Notes: generated by a model not told the origin, from the sequence alone. Positions 45,847-55,146 are shown, counted from the first letter of the stretch. The stretch is 64,000 nt of DNA from JAZKFT01 sp040386335 (GCA_040386335.1 JAZKFT010000025.1:62001-126000), one strand, 5' to 3'. A program made the numbers and translations.

Positions 45847-46920
45847 CTAAGCAATATCAATTGCTTTTTCAAGATACACATCCTGGATGGCATTCAACAG
45901 ACCCACACCTTCGGCCATGGGCCGCTGAAAAGCCTTACGACCCGAAATAAGACCCGTGCCTCCTGCCCTCTTGTTGATAATCGCCGTGATAACCGCCTCT
46001 TTTAAATCCGACGCCCCCGCCGATGCCCCACCAGAATTGATGAGTCCTGCACGGCCCATAAAACAATTGGCAACCTGGTAGCGGCAAAGATCAATAGGAT
46101 TAGAGGAGGACAAAACTGTGTACATCCTCTCATCCAGTTTTCCATAGCTGCTGTTGCCTGAATTTAAGGCTTTAAAGCCGCCATTTAATTCAGGTAATTT
46201 TTGCTTGATAATATCAGCCTGTATGGTTACGCCAAGATAATTGGCCTGGCCCGTTAGATCAGCAGACACGTGGTAATCTTTGCCCTCTTGTTTAAAAGCA
46301 TCGTTTCGCAGATAGCACCATAAAACGGTGGCCATTCCCAGGTCATGAGCAACTTCAAATGCCTTTGCCACTTCCACAATCTGCCTGTTAGATTCGGCTG
46401 ACCCGAAGTAGATAGTAGCCCCCACTGCAGCTGCGCCCATATTCCAGGCATCCCGCACAGAACCAAACATTACCTGGTCGTACTTATTGGGATATGTCAA
46501 CAGTTCGTTGTGGTTGAGCTTTACGATCAATGGAATTTTGTGCGCATATTTACGGGCAATGATGGCCAGGCCACCGACAGTAGATGCCACTGCATTGCAG
46601 CCACCTTCGATTGCCAGCCTCGCAATATTTCCCGGATCAAAATACTGTGGATTCGGAGCAAAAGATGCGCCGGCACTATGTTCCACACCCTGGTCTATGG
46701 GGAGGATGGAAAGGTAGCCTGTACCGGCAAGCCTGCCGTGATTGAAAAGGCGGGCAAGATTGTTAAGCACCGGGATGGTTCTGTTGGAAAGGGCGTAAAC
46801 ATTATCCAAAAAATCAGGTGATGGCAGGTGCAATTGCTCTTTAAAAATAGTGGAACAGGTATGCGTTAACAGCTGCTGGTTTTCATTGCCGATCAAAGCA
46901 ATTATTTGTTCATAGGTCAT
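45847..46920 (-). CDS. fbaB: Class I fructose-bisphosphate aldolase (FbaB type)
   Basis: A 357-residue DhnA/FbaB-type aldolase that interconverts fructose 1,6-bisphosphate and triose phosphates through a Schiff base. Typical segments are LPIDQGVEHSAGASFAPNP, IPLIVKLNHNELLTYP, FGSVRDAWNMGAAAVGATI and NSGGASAGASDLKEAV. Length is normal for this archaeal-type class. It is unlinked to other glycolytic genes here. Confidence 0.9.
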   Translation of the reverse strand: MTYEQIIALIGNENQQLLTHTCSTIFKEQLHLPSPDFLDNVYALSNRTIPVLNNLARLFNHGRLAGTGYLSILPIDQGVEHSAGASFAPNPQYFDPGNIARLAIEGGCNAVASTVGGLAIIARKYAHKIPLIVKLNHNELLTYPNKYDQVMFGSVRDAWNMGAAAVGATIYFGSAESNRQIVEVAKAFEVAHDLGMATVLWCYLRNDAFKQEGKDYHVSADLTGQANYLGVTIQADIIKQKLPELNGGFKALNSGNSSYGKLDERMYTVLSSSNPIDLCRYQVANCFMGRAGLINSGGASAGASDLKEAVITAIINKRAGGTGLISGRKAFQRPMAEGVGLLNAIQDVYLEKAIDIA

Positions 46921-47077
46921 AATGGTGCGTTTATGAACCTAAATTTAATCTTATTCCACACAGATCTCAGGCATCACAGATATATGGCACATAAAAAAGC
47001 GGCAGAGTGGATACCCGCCGCGATGTTTAACCCAAACTAACATCATGAGAATGTCAGGTTGTTTTCTTTATAGAAGT

Positions 47078-47094
47078 GTGGGGGCAAGCCCCAC
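47078..47094 (-). terminator. Short hairpin after the coiled-coil gene
   Basis: GTGGGG and CCCCAC pair around GCAAG 9 bases past the stop at 47103. There is no good U run on the minus strand, so its strength is doubtful. Confidence 0.35.
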
Positions 47095-47102
47095 GGCTAC
47101 TG

Positions 47103-47990
47103 CTAATCATTATCCTCTGAAACTATTTCGAGGTCCATATATTTTTTATACTTTTCGGTAACGCTTTGAGACTGTTCTTTATCATTGATAAAAAGTTTAC
47201 CGTCCTTCCAGTTGATATTCATCTTTTCTCCTTTTTTCACCAAGCCGTCCTTTTCCATTTCGGTAAGCATTTCTTTCATCTGACCCAGCTGTACTTTAGC
47301 TTTTTCCATCTCGCCACGTGCTTTTAATAATTCGTCCTTCATACCAACGCGGCTTTTTTCTATTTCCTCTTTTGCTTTAGACATTTCCTTTCTTACCTCA
47401 TCCATATTCACTTTTTTCATCTCTTCCATTGACAGTTTCACTTCCTTCATAGCATCGTTGATCTCTTGCTGGATGCCCTTCCAATCCACTTCTTTCATAG
47501 CCTTATCTGTCTCGGCTTTTATCTTAACCATATCTACTTCCTTCAAGGCCTGCTGCACTTCCGCTTTTATTTTTTCCATGTCCACTTCTTTCATGGCCTT
47601 ACTTACCTCGAGTTGTATTTTTTCCATATCAACGGCTTTCATAGCCAGCTCTACACTCTTTTGAATTTTCTCCATGTCTACAGCCTTTAGCGCATTCTCT
47701 ATTGTCTCGCTTATTTTCCCGAAGTCCTGCTTGTCCAGTTCCGCCATGGCCTTTTCAAGTTCTGCCATGCTTTTTTCAAGGTCTCCGTTTTCTATTCTAA
47801 ACGTCCGGCTGTTCCGATCCACTGTAATGGATTTCCGTTTACCTGTTGTACTGTCTCCGTCTTCTTTTGTGGTGGTATCTCTTTTTGATTTTTGGGCCTC
47901 CCCCCGAAAGGGTGGAAAGATGAGAAAGGTGGCAGTGGTTGCAATGGCTACTCCCATGGCCATCCATTTTTGTTTTCTTGTAAAATGCAT
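47103..47990 (-). CDS. Membrane-anchored coiled-coil protein with 18-residue repeats
   Basis: A 295-residue protein with one N-terminal membrane segment (MGVAIATTATFLIFPPF) followed by a long amphipathic helix. Residues about 95-190 are tandem 18-residue units of the AMKEVDMEKIKAEVQQ kind. The C-terminal KDGKLFINDKEQSQSVTEKYKKYM resembles the tail of Bacteroidota proteins linked to BlaI/BlaR-type systems. A tandem dyad operator lies in its promoter. Its function is unknown, perhaps envelope sensing. Confidence 0.6.
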   Translation of the reverse strand: MHFTRKQKWMAMGVAIATTATFLIFPPFRGEAQKSKRDTTTKEDGDSTTGKRKSITVDRNSRTFRIENGDLEKSMAELEKAMAELDKQDFGKISETIENALKAVDMEKIQKSVELAMKAVDMEKIQLEVSKAMKEVDMEKIKAEVQQALKEVDMVKIKAETDKAMKEVDWKGIQQEINDAMKEVKLSMEEMKKVNMDEVRKEMSKAKEEIEKSRVGMKDELLKARGEMEKAKVQLGQMKEMLTEMEKDGLVKKGEKMNINWKDGKLFINDKEQSQSVTEKYKKYMDLEIVSEDND

Positions 47991-48039
47991 ACGATTGGTT
48001 TTTATGCCTGACCGGGTGGCAGACGGTTAAATGATGTTC

Positions 48040-48077
48040 TACGATTGATTTCGTAAAGATATACGATTATATTCGTA
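48040..48077 (-). promoter_or_regulatory. Double TACGA-N6-TCGTA operator of the coiled-coil gene
   Basis: TACGA-TTGATT-TCGTA (48040-48055) and TACGA-TTATAT-TCGTA (48062-48077) are identical dyads with centres 22 bp apart, two helical turns. On the minus strand a -7-like TATCTTTA lies between and overlaps them, 50-85 bases before the gene start at 47990. The architecture suits a dimeric repressor of the BlaI/MecI kind, which is not encoded in this window. Confidence 0.65.
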
Positions 48078-48184
48078 GATTGTTACTTTGGGCCAGAAAA
48101 AAAATTGTTAAAGGGATTTTTACCCGGCAAGGTCATGTCGTCAGGAGCTCCGTAAACTGTTCAGGATCAGTAAGATTAATCGCT

Positions 48185-49423
48185 TTAGATACCTCTACTT
48201 TTTGCGGCAATATGCTTTGCTGCTACAAAGCCACTGGTCCACGCATGTTGAAAATTATAGCCGCCCGTAATGCCGTCCACATCCATGATCTCGCCGCCAA
48301 AATACAAGCCCGGGTGCTGTTTGCTCATCATCGTATTGGCATCTATTTCGCTTAGGGCAATGCCGCCTGCGGTTACAAATTCTTCTTTGAAAGTGGTTTT
48401 TCCTTCCGCTTTCATCTCGTAGGCACAAATGCATTTGGCCAGTTTATTTACCATAACACTTTGGAGATCGGCCCAGCGTTTGGTAGCATCTATCCCGGCT
48501 TGCAGCAGCATAAACTCCCAAAGCCTGGAAGGCAAGCCGGTAAAGTTGCCATTGATGGGCTTTTGATTAGCTGATTGATTACGGAGGCTTTGTATCTTCT
48601 GTACAAATGTCTGTTCATTGTATTCCGTGCACCAATTGACCAGTATGGTAAAATGATAATTAACCGCCGCCAACTCTCTTGCTGCAAAAGCAGAAAGGCG
48701 TAAGATGCCCGGCCCGCTGAGCCCCCAATGTGTGATCAGTACAGGGCCCTGGGATGATAATTTAGTGCCCTGTATTTTAACCAGAGCATCAGAACCAACC
48801 ACTCCCATCAAGTTATTGAGCGGGTGTTTGGGGAAATTAAAAGTGAATAAAGAAGGCACCGGCTCCGCTATTTTCAGTTGCAGATTTTTGATCCAGTCAA
48901 ACTGGCTCAGCTTCTGAAACCCGCCACAGGCAAGCATCACAAAATCTGCCTCTATACTTTCGTCATTGGTAAAATGAATCCGGATTGCATCGGCAGTGGG
49001 AATGATACTTTCTACCGGCTTGTTCAGCCACAAGCTTACACGCTGCCTTTGGAGTTCACTCATGAGGCAATCAATAATAGCCTGCGATGTATTGGCTTTG
49101 GGAAACATCCTCCCGTCTGGTTCTGTTTTCAGCTCCACTCCCCTGCTTTGGAACCATTCAATAGTATCGGTCGTAAAAAATTGGTGAAAGGCTTTTTTTA
49201 CAAACCGTTCGCCACGGGGATAGCGGCTGGCCATCTCTTCTATTTCGAAACAGGCATGCGTTACGTTGCATCTTCCGCCGCCGCTGACTTTTACTTTCTG
49301 CAACACTTTAGCTGTACGTTCCGCGATTATTACTTCTAATGCAGGGTTAAGTCTTGCAGCATTTACAGCGCAAAAAAAACCTGCTGCACCGCCCCCGATA
49401 ACTACCAATCGTTGTTGTTTCAT
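48185..49423 (-). CDS. BaiN/HI0933-type FAD-dependent oxidoreductase
   Basis: A 412-residue flavoprotein. The dinucleotide fold is at the N-terminus (LVVIGGGAAGFFCAVNAARL), with KVSGGGRCNVTH binding FAD and the C-terminal GLYFGGEIMDVDGITGGYNFQHAW closing the active site. It belongs to the BaiN/RdsA group of reductases, whose substrates (such as bile-acid enones or tRNA-related compounds) vary. Full length. The start ATG at 49423 is clear. Confidence 0.85.
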   Translation of the reverse strand: MKQQRLVVIGGGAAGFFCAVNAARLNPALEVIIAERTAKVLQKVKVSGGGRCNVTHACFEIEEMASRYPRGERFVKKAFHQFFTTDTIEWFQSRGVELKTEPDGRMFPKANTSQAIIDCLMSELQRQRVSLWLNKPVESIIPTADAIRIHFTNDESIEADFVMLACGGFQKLSQFDWIKNLQLKIAEPVPSLFTFNFPKHPLNNLMGVVGSDALVKIQGTKLSSQGPVLITHWGLSGPGILRLSAFAARELAAVNYHFTILVNWCTEYNEQTFVQKIQSLRNQSANQKPINGNFTGLPSRLWEFMLLQAGIDATKRWADLQSVMVNKLAKCICAYEMKAEGKTTFKEEFVTAGGIALSEIDANTMMSKQHPGLYFGGEIMDVDGITGGYNFQHAWTSGFVAAKHIAAKSRGI

Positions 49424-49504
49424 TTGTTCAAATGTAGTATTACTGTTGGAAGCTATTTTCCTTCAGACCCGGGTCGGTGGTATAAACAGGCTACAACGGG
49501 ATGA

Positions 49505-50533
49505 TTAGAGTATGAGATCTTCTGATTTTACCTTTCCCCTGAATGTCCAGAAAACAAAACCGGTATAAATGGCCACAAGCGGTGCACCTATGAGCGCAAT
49601 GATCAAAAGGGTCTTCATCGTTCCTGGAGACGAGGCACCGTTTTGCACTGTAATGCTATTGGCAGCATTATTAGTGGCGTACAACAAATTGGGAAATACT
49701 TCAATGGCCACCATCGCCAGCAGCGAAGCAATCGTAACGGCCGAACTAATAAAAGCAAACCGGTACTTTCTCTTTTTCAGTTGTCTCGGAATATTGGCAA
49801 TGGCCAGGATCATAATAAGTGGCAATATGAATAGCTGCGGATTGCTTCTTATTTTGTCGCTCATATGCGGGATGTACAGCAAAGTGTAGAGCGTGGTAAC
49901 ACCAAAGCTGATCACAAAAAAAATGGTGAAGTTTTTAGCCAATAGAATAAGCTTGGTGTACAGCCGGTTCTCAGTCTTCATAATCAGGTAAATGGCGCCA
50001 TGCATCATGAACAACGCTAATGTTGTAATGGCGACCATAATCGCAAAGGGGTTGAAAAAACTTAACCAGTTGCCTTCAAATTCTTTGTTTTGATTCAGGG
50101 GCATACCCATGGCAATGTTGCCCAACATTAGCCCAAGTGATAAGGCTATAACGATACTGGAAAAACTATAAACAATATCCCAGGTAAGCCGCCATAATAT
50201 ACCGGGCTCCTTACTCCGGAATTCGATAGCTACGCCTCTCCAGATCAGTCCTACCAAAAACACCATAAACGGCACATAAAATGCAGAGAAGATCGCGGCA
50301 TAGGCAACAGGAAATCCGGCAAACAAAGCACCACCACCAATTACAAGCCAAACTTCATTGCCGTCCCACACCGGGCCAATGGCATTAAGGGCTACACGGC
50401 GGCTGTTTTCCTTTTTAAGAAAAAGATGTAAAGCCCCGGCTCCAAGGTCAAAGCCATCCAGCACAGCATAGCCGGTGATGACAGCCCCAAAAATTAAAAA
50501 CCACCACACATTATAATCGATTCCTAGAAACAT
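49505..50533 (-). CDS. cydB: Cytochrome bd ubiquinol oxidase subunit II
   Basis: CydB is the second membrane subunit of the high-affinity quinol oxidase that reduces O2 to water. The 342-residue protein has about eight to nine membrane helices, the N-terminal WWFLIFGAVITGYAVLDGFDLGAG and the conserved IGPVWDGNEVWLVIGGGALFAGFP. It follows cydA by 6 bases, so the subunits are translated from one message. No CydX-like or cydDC gene is seen here. Confidence 0.93.
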   Translation of the reverse strand: MFLGIDYNVWWFLIFGAVITGYAVLDGFDLGAGALHLFLKKENSRRVALNAIGPVWDGNEVWLVIGGGALFAGFPVAYAAIFSAFYVPFMVFLVGLIWRGVAIEFRSKEPGILWRLTWDIVYSFSSIVIALSLGLMLGNIAMGMPLNQNKEFEGNWLSFFNPFAIMVAITTLALFMMHGAIYLIMKTENRLYTKLILLAKNFTIFFVISFGVTTLYTLLYIPHMSDKIRSNPQLFILPLIMILAIANIPRQLKKRKYRFAFISSAVTIASLLAMVAIEVFPNLLYATNNAANSITVQNGASSPGTMKTLLIIALIGAPLVAIYTGFVFWTFRGKVKSEDLIL

Positions 50534-50539
50534 GGTTCG

Positions 50540-51901
50540 TCATTTTATTTGTAATGGATTTTCGTCTTCTTTCGCTGCTATTTCTTCTTCAAAACCATGC
50601 CTTACTTTTTTATTGAGCAGGTAAATAAACAGCACGAAAAGCAGGGTGTATACAGCTGCAAAAAGTATCAATGAAAAAAGGACTTCGTTTGCTTTTACAG
50701 TTTTAGACAGTGCATCTGAAGTTTTTAGCAAACCATACACCACCCAGGGCTGCCTGCCCATTTCCGCAGTAAACCAACCCGCTTCGTTGGCTATCTGGGG
50801 CAAAATAACCGACCATGCAAAAATCAGCATCAACCATTTTTTATCAAACAATGTTCCTTTTTTCAATAGCCAGCAGGCGTAAAGTGTCAGGAAGATCATC
50901 ATCATTCCGGTAGCAATCATCATGTGATAAAACTGAAATACGGCATTTACCTGTGAAGGTCTTTCCTCCGGTTTAAATGACTTGAGCCCTTTGACCGGGG
51001 CATTAAAATTTCCATAGATCAGGAAGGACAAGCCGCCGGGAATTTTTATGCCGCTGGTCGTTTCGTCTTTCTTGTTTACCCATCCCATGAGGTACATATC
51101 CGCCTTGGCACTGCTATCGAAATGTCCTTCCATAGCAGCCAGTTTCGCAGGTTGGTATTTGGCTACCCCATCTGCACTCCTATCCCCGAAATATAATTGA
51201 CTCAACGAAAAAAAAGTAGCTACCACCAGGGCGATCTTGAAAGATGGTTTGGCGATATGCAGGTGCTTGCCTTTGTAAATGTACCAGGCGTTAATACTAA
51301 GCACTAAAAAAGCACCCGCAAGAAAGGCCCCTACCAGCACATGCACCAACCGGTCGACACTGGAGGGGTTAAAAACCATGGCCCAAAAGTCGGTCACTTC
51401 TGCCCTTGCATTCATGCCCTCACCTACCACCCGAAAGCCCGCCGGTGTTTGCTGCCAGCTGTTGGCCACCACGATCCATACGGCCGAAAACATGGATCCA
51501 AAAAATACCATCACGGTAGAAAAGAAATGCACTTTGGGACCAACACGGTTCCATCCGAATAAAAGGATACCGAGAAATATACTTTCCAGCGCAAAAGCAA
51601 AAATGCCTTCAGCTGCCAGGGCGCTTCCAAAAATATCACCTACATATTTTGAATAGGTGGCCCAGTTGGTGCCAAACTCAAATTCCATAATAATACCGGT
51701 AGCTACACCGATGCCATAGATCAGGGCAAAGATCTTTAACCAGTACTTGGTCATCTGCTCATAGATAATATTTCCTGTTCGCAGGTACATGCCTTCCATA
51801 ATGGCCAAAATCAACCCCAGGCCAATGCTCAAAGGCGGGTAGATGTAGTGAAAAGCGATCGTAAATGCGAATTGTATCCGTGCCAATATTTCTACATCCA
51901 T
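50540..51901 (-). CDS. cydA: Cytochrome bd ubiquinol oxidase subunit I
   Basis: CydA carries the hemes and the quinol site of cytochrome bd. The 453-residue protein has the heme ligand His18 (FAFTIAFHYIYPPLSIG), the His of LVHVLVGAFLAGAF, and the GRQPWVVYG segment. It is shorter than the E. coli protein (522) because of a short Q-loop, as in many Bacteroidota. A strong terminator-like hairpin ends about 21 bases before its start codon, inside the likely leader. Confidence 0.93.
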   Translation of the reverse strand: MDVEILARIQFAFTIAFHYIYPPLSIGLGLILAIMEGMYLRTGNIIYEQMTKYWLKIFALIYGIGVATGIIMEFEFGTNWATYSKYVGDIFGSALAAEGIFAFALESIFLGILLFGWNRVGPKVHFFSTVMVFFGSMFSAVWIVVANSWQQTPAGFRVVGEGMNARAEVTDFWAMVFNPSSVDRLVHVLVGAFLAGAFLVLSINAWYIYKGKHLHIAKPSFKIALVVATFFSLSQLYFGDRSADGVAKYQPAKLAAMEGHFDSSAKADMYLMGWVNKKDETTSGIKIPGGLSFLIYGNFNAPVKGLKSFKPEERPSQVNAVFQFYHMMIATGMMMIFLTLYACWLLKKGTLFDKKWLMLIFAWSVILPQIANEAGWFTAEMGRQPWVVYGLLKTSDALSKTVKANEVLFSLILFAAVYTLLFVLFIYLLNKKVRHGFEEEIAAKEDENPLQIK

Positions 51902-51912
51902 CTTGAAAATGA

Positions 51913-51947
51913 TTTAAAAAAAACAGGCGGCCTGTGGGGCCGCCTGT
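51913..51947 (-). terminator. Terminator after the methyltransferase, just before cydA
   Basis: On the minus strand ACAGGCGGCC and GGCCGCCTGT form a perfect 10-bp stem with a 5-base loop, followed by a run of eight T. It ends the methyltransferase transcript but lies only 21 bases before the cydA ATG, so any cydA promoter upstream must read through it. Confidence 0.85.
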
Positions 51948-51985
51948 AAATATTTACAATATTGATTTGCGCATAGTCATGGCTG

Positions 51986-52019
51986 TAAAATTATATCACA
52001 ACGGCGGAATAGCGGCAAA
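51986..52019 (-). promoter_or_regulatory. Candidate cydAB promoter
   Basis: On the minus strand TTTG (52019-52016) and TAATTTTA (51993-51986), one base off TAnnTTTG, are 22 bases apart. Transcription would begin near 51980, giving a leader of about 78 bases that includes the terminator hairpin at 51923-51947. Confidence 0.35.
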
Positions 52020-52061
52020 TTATTTTGCCTGCGAACGATGCTATGTTTGCCATGAACAACC

Positions 52062-52967
52062 TTATACAGTGATATGCAGGAACAAATTCACACCTTCCAT
52101 TTCGGCGCCTACCCTGATGTTTTCCCTGCAAACACCTGCCTCTAAAGCCAACTGTATCAAATCATCTTCTGAGCGATGCTGCAGGAACCAGTCACCTATC
52201 AGTTCCATATAACTGCGGCTGGGATTTTGGTTGCTGAAATTGCCGATGATGATTTCACCGCCGGGTTTTGTCCAGCCCACAAACTTGCGGATTAGTTTCA
52301 CAAAGATGGCATCGTTGAAATAATCAAAAAGCCCGGCGCTCCACACCATATCAAATTTCCCGGCGGTATTAAAACGGAAGATATTCTGGTGTATAAATTC
52401 TATCTGCTCCTCATTTGTCTTATTGAGATTTTTCGCATACTTGATTGCCGTTTGATCTGCTTCCACACATACCGTTTTAAGTGTGGATGCATCAATCGTT
52501 TCGTATAGCTGGGCAAGGTCTCTTGCCGGGCCGCTGGCCACATTCAGCAACTGCATATTACCATTTTTCGAAAGACGATCGGTAAGTGTTTTGATAAAAT
52601 AATCTTTCCGGTTGCGCACTGCTTTGGATGCTGAATGGTTATTCCAGAAAATATCCCATTTGGCAAAACGGTCGTCTTCTGTTACCTGTTCCTTATAAAT
52701 CTTATCAATGATCATAAAGTCGCCGGCATAGCCAAATGGCTTTGATTTAATATGGCCGTGCATGGTATTCTGCAGGCTTTCATCGCCAAACCCATTTTGA
52801 AGCAGCGCTATTTCATCTTCCTTTAGCCGGCCTGTTTTATACTCATAGGAAAGGGTATCAAATACCTGGTTCAGTGTATCGTACTCCATTGTTTCCGGGC
52901 CGCCCTTGGTGATTACCTGTTGCAGGAAATTGATTGATTGAGACAGCGTGCGATTAATTGTTTGCAT
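52062..52967 (-). CDS. Class I SAM-dependent methyltransferase
   Basis: A 301-residue protein. The N-terminal 130 residues are a helical region with IKSKPFGYAGDFMIIDKIY; the Rossmann methyltransferase domain follows, with the SAM motif QLLNVASGPARDLAQLY, the acidic residue in TVCVEADQTAIKYA and FDMVWSAGLFDYF. Related proteins include those called extracellular-factor (3-OH-PAME-type) methyl ester synthases. The substrate is unproven. It shares a 29-bp upstream element with the downstream adhesin and sensor genes. Confidence 0.75.
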   Translation of the reverse strand: MQTINRTLSQSINFLQQVITKGGPETMEYDTLNQVFDTLSYEYKTGRLKEDEIALLQNGFGDESLQNTMHGHIKSKPFGYAGDFMIIDKIYKEQVTEDDRFAKWDIFWNNHSASKAVRNRKDYFIKTLTDRLSKNGNMQLLNVASGPARDLAQLYETIDASTLKTVCVEADQTAIKYAKNLNKTNEEQIEFIHQNIFRFNTAGKFDMVWSAGLFDYFNDAIFVKLIRKFVGWTKPGGEIIIGNFSNQNPSRSYMELIGDWFLQHRSEDDLIQLALEAGVCRENIRVGAEMEGVNLFLHITV

Positions 52968-53058
52968 GATTTTTTTGTTTTATAAATTGATTAATTTTTT
53001 AGGTTCTGCCAGTCATTTGCAAACCTGTTGCCAGAAACTGTTTTAGCGGACCGGCATT

Positions 53059-53087
53059 GATGGTATGGCAAATGACTGAGTGAATGG
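53059..53087 (-). promoter_or_regulatory. Shared 29-bp regulon element, copy 1 (methyltransferase)
   Basis: Minus-strand repeats CCATTCACT and CCATACCAT lie 19 bp apart, with CTCA at bases 9-12 and ATTTG before the second repeat. It is 92 bases before the methyltransferase start. Confidence 0.6.
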
Positions 53088-53207
53088 CGGGATTAGGGAT
53101 TGGGGATTAGTTGATTGGTGATGGGTTGAGACCCAAACCTTGCGTCTCACTCAATCATATTGTTTCCGCCGTAGTGTTTTCTCCGTTGGGATTAAGATGT
53201 AACCTCT

Positions 53208-53242
53208 AAAAAAAAACGGTGCTGCTACCTGCAACACCGTTT
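53208..53242 (-). terminator. Terminator of the first fibre-like protein
   Basis: On the minus strand AACGGTG and CACCGTT pair around a 13-base loop and are followed by a run of about nine T. It lies 23 bases beyond the stop at 53265. Confidence 0.75.
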
Positions 53243-53264
53243 ACATAAAGAAGCCTATAGCAGT

Positions 53265-54962
53265 CTATCTCTTCGACTGGAGCGCCTGAACCTTTTGCTT
53301 CAGTTCGTTTATTTCTTTTTTTGAATCTATCAGGTACAAGGTCAACTCTTCTATTTTTTCCATCATACGTTTTTGCATATCGCCAAGGGCTATTCCTTCT
53401 TTTTCTACCACTGCTGCTGCGGGGATATTGGGCAGATGTTTGTTTACTTTTATAAATGCTTCCGTTTCTTCCAGCGTCCTTAGTTTATAGTCGTCTGCAA
53501 ATACGTAGTCGGGCCATGAGCCCACGGCTACTACATTAAAATCGGTGGCGGCTATTTTCCCTTTCACTGCCAGTTTATACGGACCACTCAGCGTTGGGCC
53601 AATTCTGCCGCCAATCGTTACATAACCGATGCTATCAACCCAAAGTTTGTCGCTGCCATTGGTGCGTACAATAAAGCGGCCTCTGTCGTTGCTGGCATTT
53701 GTTCCAATTTTAATGTCATCATCCACTTGCTGGATGAACGACTTATCTACACCCGATTTCCTGATGCTTATTAAAGGATCATCGGCATCAATAATTACGG
53801 TGTGAGCCTGGTCCAGCATATCCTTTATATGTAGGGGAGCCTCAGGGGTGGTATAGGGACTTATACCTATCCTTCCGGTTACGTGAAGCACACCACCCTG
53901 GAAACTTCCATTACCTCCGGTCATACTCGTATTCTGTAACCGCATTTCTGTTCCATACTGCGGTCCGGACCACTCAAAACCGTTGATTTTGTGATAAAAT
54001 TCCATTGAATTGGCACCTCCTTTTATGTTTCCATCATTCATTAGTGCGTTACCGTCTTTACGTAAAAATGTTAATTCAGCTCCCTGATCCACAAATGGTG
54101 ACTCAAGGGCAAGCACTTTACTATGGCTTCCTTTTATGTGCATCCTGTTATCATTAGGAGTGCCACTAAAAGTTGCTGGATCTACACCAAAGGACGAATT
54201 ACCCACTGCATCCACAAACATCCAACCGCCATCATTATAGGCCTGTAAAACAACCTTGCCGCTGCTGTTTTGACCATTGGGCCTTAATACCAAATTGTTG
54301 CCTTCCTGTTTAATGTAGCTTTTATCTATGCCTAATTTTTGAAACTGCATTATGGGGTCGACATCATCGTTAAGGATAATTGTGTTGCCAGTTGTAGTGC
54401 TACCGTCTATATGTAGTAACACTGAAGGGTTTGTTGTACCGATACCGGTTTTACCGGTAGAAATCAAAGCACGTCCACCGGCATTATTTGTAAAATAACC
54501 GGCAATGCCTGTAGCATTCTGGCTGGTGCCATTAACGCCAATACCTGTTTGGGTAAAGCCTCGTACGCCGTATCCGTCGCCCAAACTCTGACCAATAATA
54601 GCAACACCATTACTGGCAGTATTCGCTATACCGAATACTGCAGTACCGCCATAATTAAACTGGTTGAAATATGGCAATGAAAATGCATCCGTATCACCAC
54701 TCAGTTTTACCCAATCATTTTGGCGGCGCAGGTAAGTAGCCTGCTCATCGGTTACATATACCGTAAGCCCTTCGGCCGGAGTGGGTATTGCCAGCATGTC
54801 TATTTTCCGGAGCCGTGGAAGCAGCAGGCCACGGGTGGCACCACCATCCAGTTCGAGCACGGCGGAAGAAAGTGGTGCAGCAGGTGTACCACCAATTTTT
54901 ACCTGGGCATTAATTCCTTCAAAAAAAGAAAGGAGAAGACCAATGAAGAGGAAATGTTTCAT
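53265..54962 (-). CDS. Secreted tail-fibre-like surface protein A
   Basis: From ATG 54962 (MKHFLFIGLLLSFFEGINAQ, matching its twin) the protein has 565 residues. The N-terminal VKIGGTPAAPLSSAVLELDG and LLLPRLRKIDML, repeated IGTTNPSVLLHIDG and KSFIQQVDDDIKIGTN segments form a beta stem. The C-terminal 110 residues (DFNVVAVGSWPDYVFADDY, LEETEAFIKVNKHLPNIPAA) end in a coiled coil, as in bacterial tail-fibre proteins with an intramolecular chaperone-like end. The end is almost identical to protein B. It may form trimers on the surface. Confidence 0.75.
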   Translation of the reverse strand: MKHFLFIGLLLSFFEGINAQVKIGGTPAAPLSSAVLELDGGATRGLLLPRLRKIDMLAIPTPAEGLTVYVTDEQATYLRRQNDWVKLSGDTDAFSLPYFNQFNYGGTAVFGIANTASNGVAIIGQSLGDGYGVRGFTQTGIGVNGTSQNATGIAGYFTNNAGGRALISTGKTGIGTTNPSVLLHIDGSTTTGNTIILNDDVDPIMQFQKLGIDKSYIKQEGNNLVLRPNGQNSSGKVVLQAYNDGGWMFVDAVGNSSFGVDPATFSGTPNDNRMHIKGSHSKVLALESPFVDQGAELTFLRKDGNALMNDGNIKGGANSMEFYHKINGFEWSGPQYGTEMRLQNTSMTGGNGSFQGGVLHVTGRIGISPYTTPEAPLHIKDMLDQAHTVIIDADDPLISIRKSGVDKSFIQQVDDDIKIGTNASNDRGRFIVRTNGSDKLWVDSIGYVTIGGRIGPTLSGPYKLAVKGKIAATDFNVVAVGSWPDYVFADDYKLRTLEETEAFIKVNKHLPNIPAAAVVEKEGIALGDMQKRMMEKIEELTLYLIDSKKEINELKQKVQALQSKR

Positions 54963-55040
54963 AACAGCGTTTTTTAGTGTTATCATTTTTTATTGCGAAT
55001 ACTAAGAAACTACTGAAAAAGGCTTCAGAAAGAATTTAAT

Positions 55041-55069
55041 GATGCAATGGCAAATGAATGAGGGAAAGG
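55041..55069 (-). promoter_or_regulatory. Shared 29-bp regulon element, copy 2 (protein A)
   Basis: CCTTTCCCT and CCATTGCAT lie 19 bp apart, with the same CTCA and ATTTG between; 79 bases before the start. A TAGTTTCT box (55012-55005) follows about 29 bases downstream, also present before protein B. Confidence 0.7.
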
Positions 55070-55146
55070 GGGGCTGGGTGATTAGTTGATTGGATGATTA
55101 GTTTATACACCAGAAGCTGGTGTGGGATGTTAGTCCACCCCTTTTC

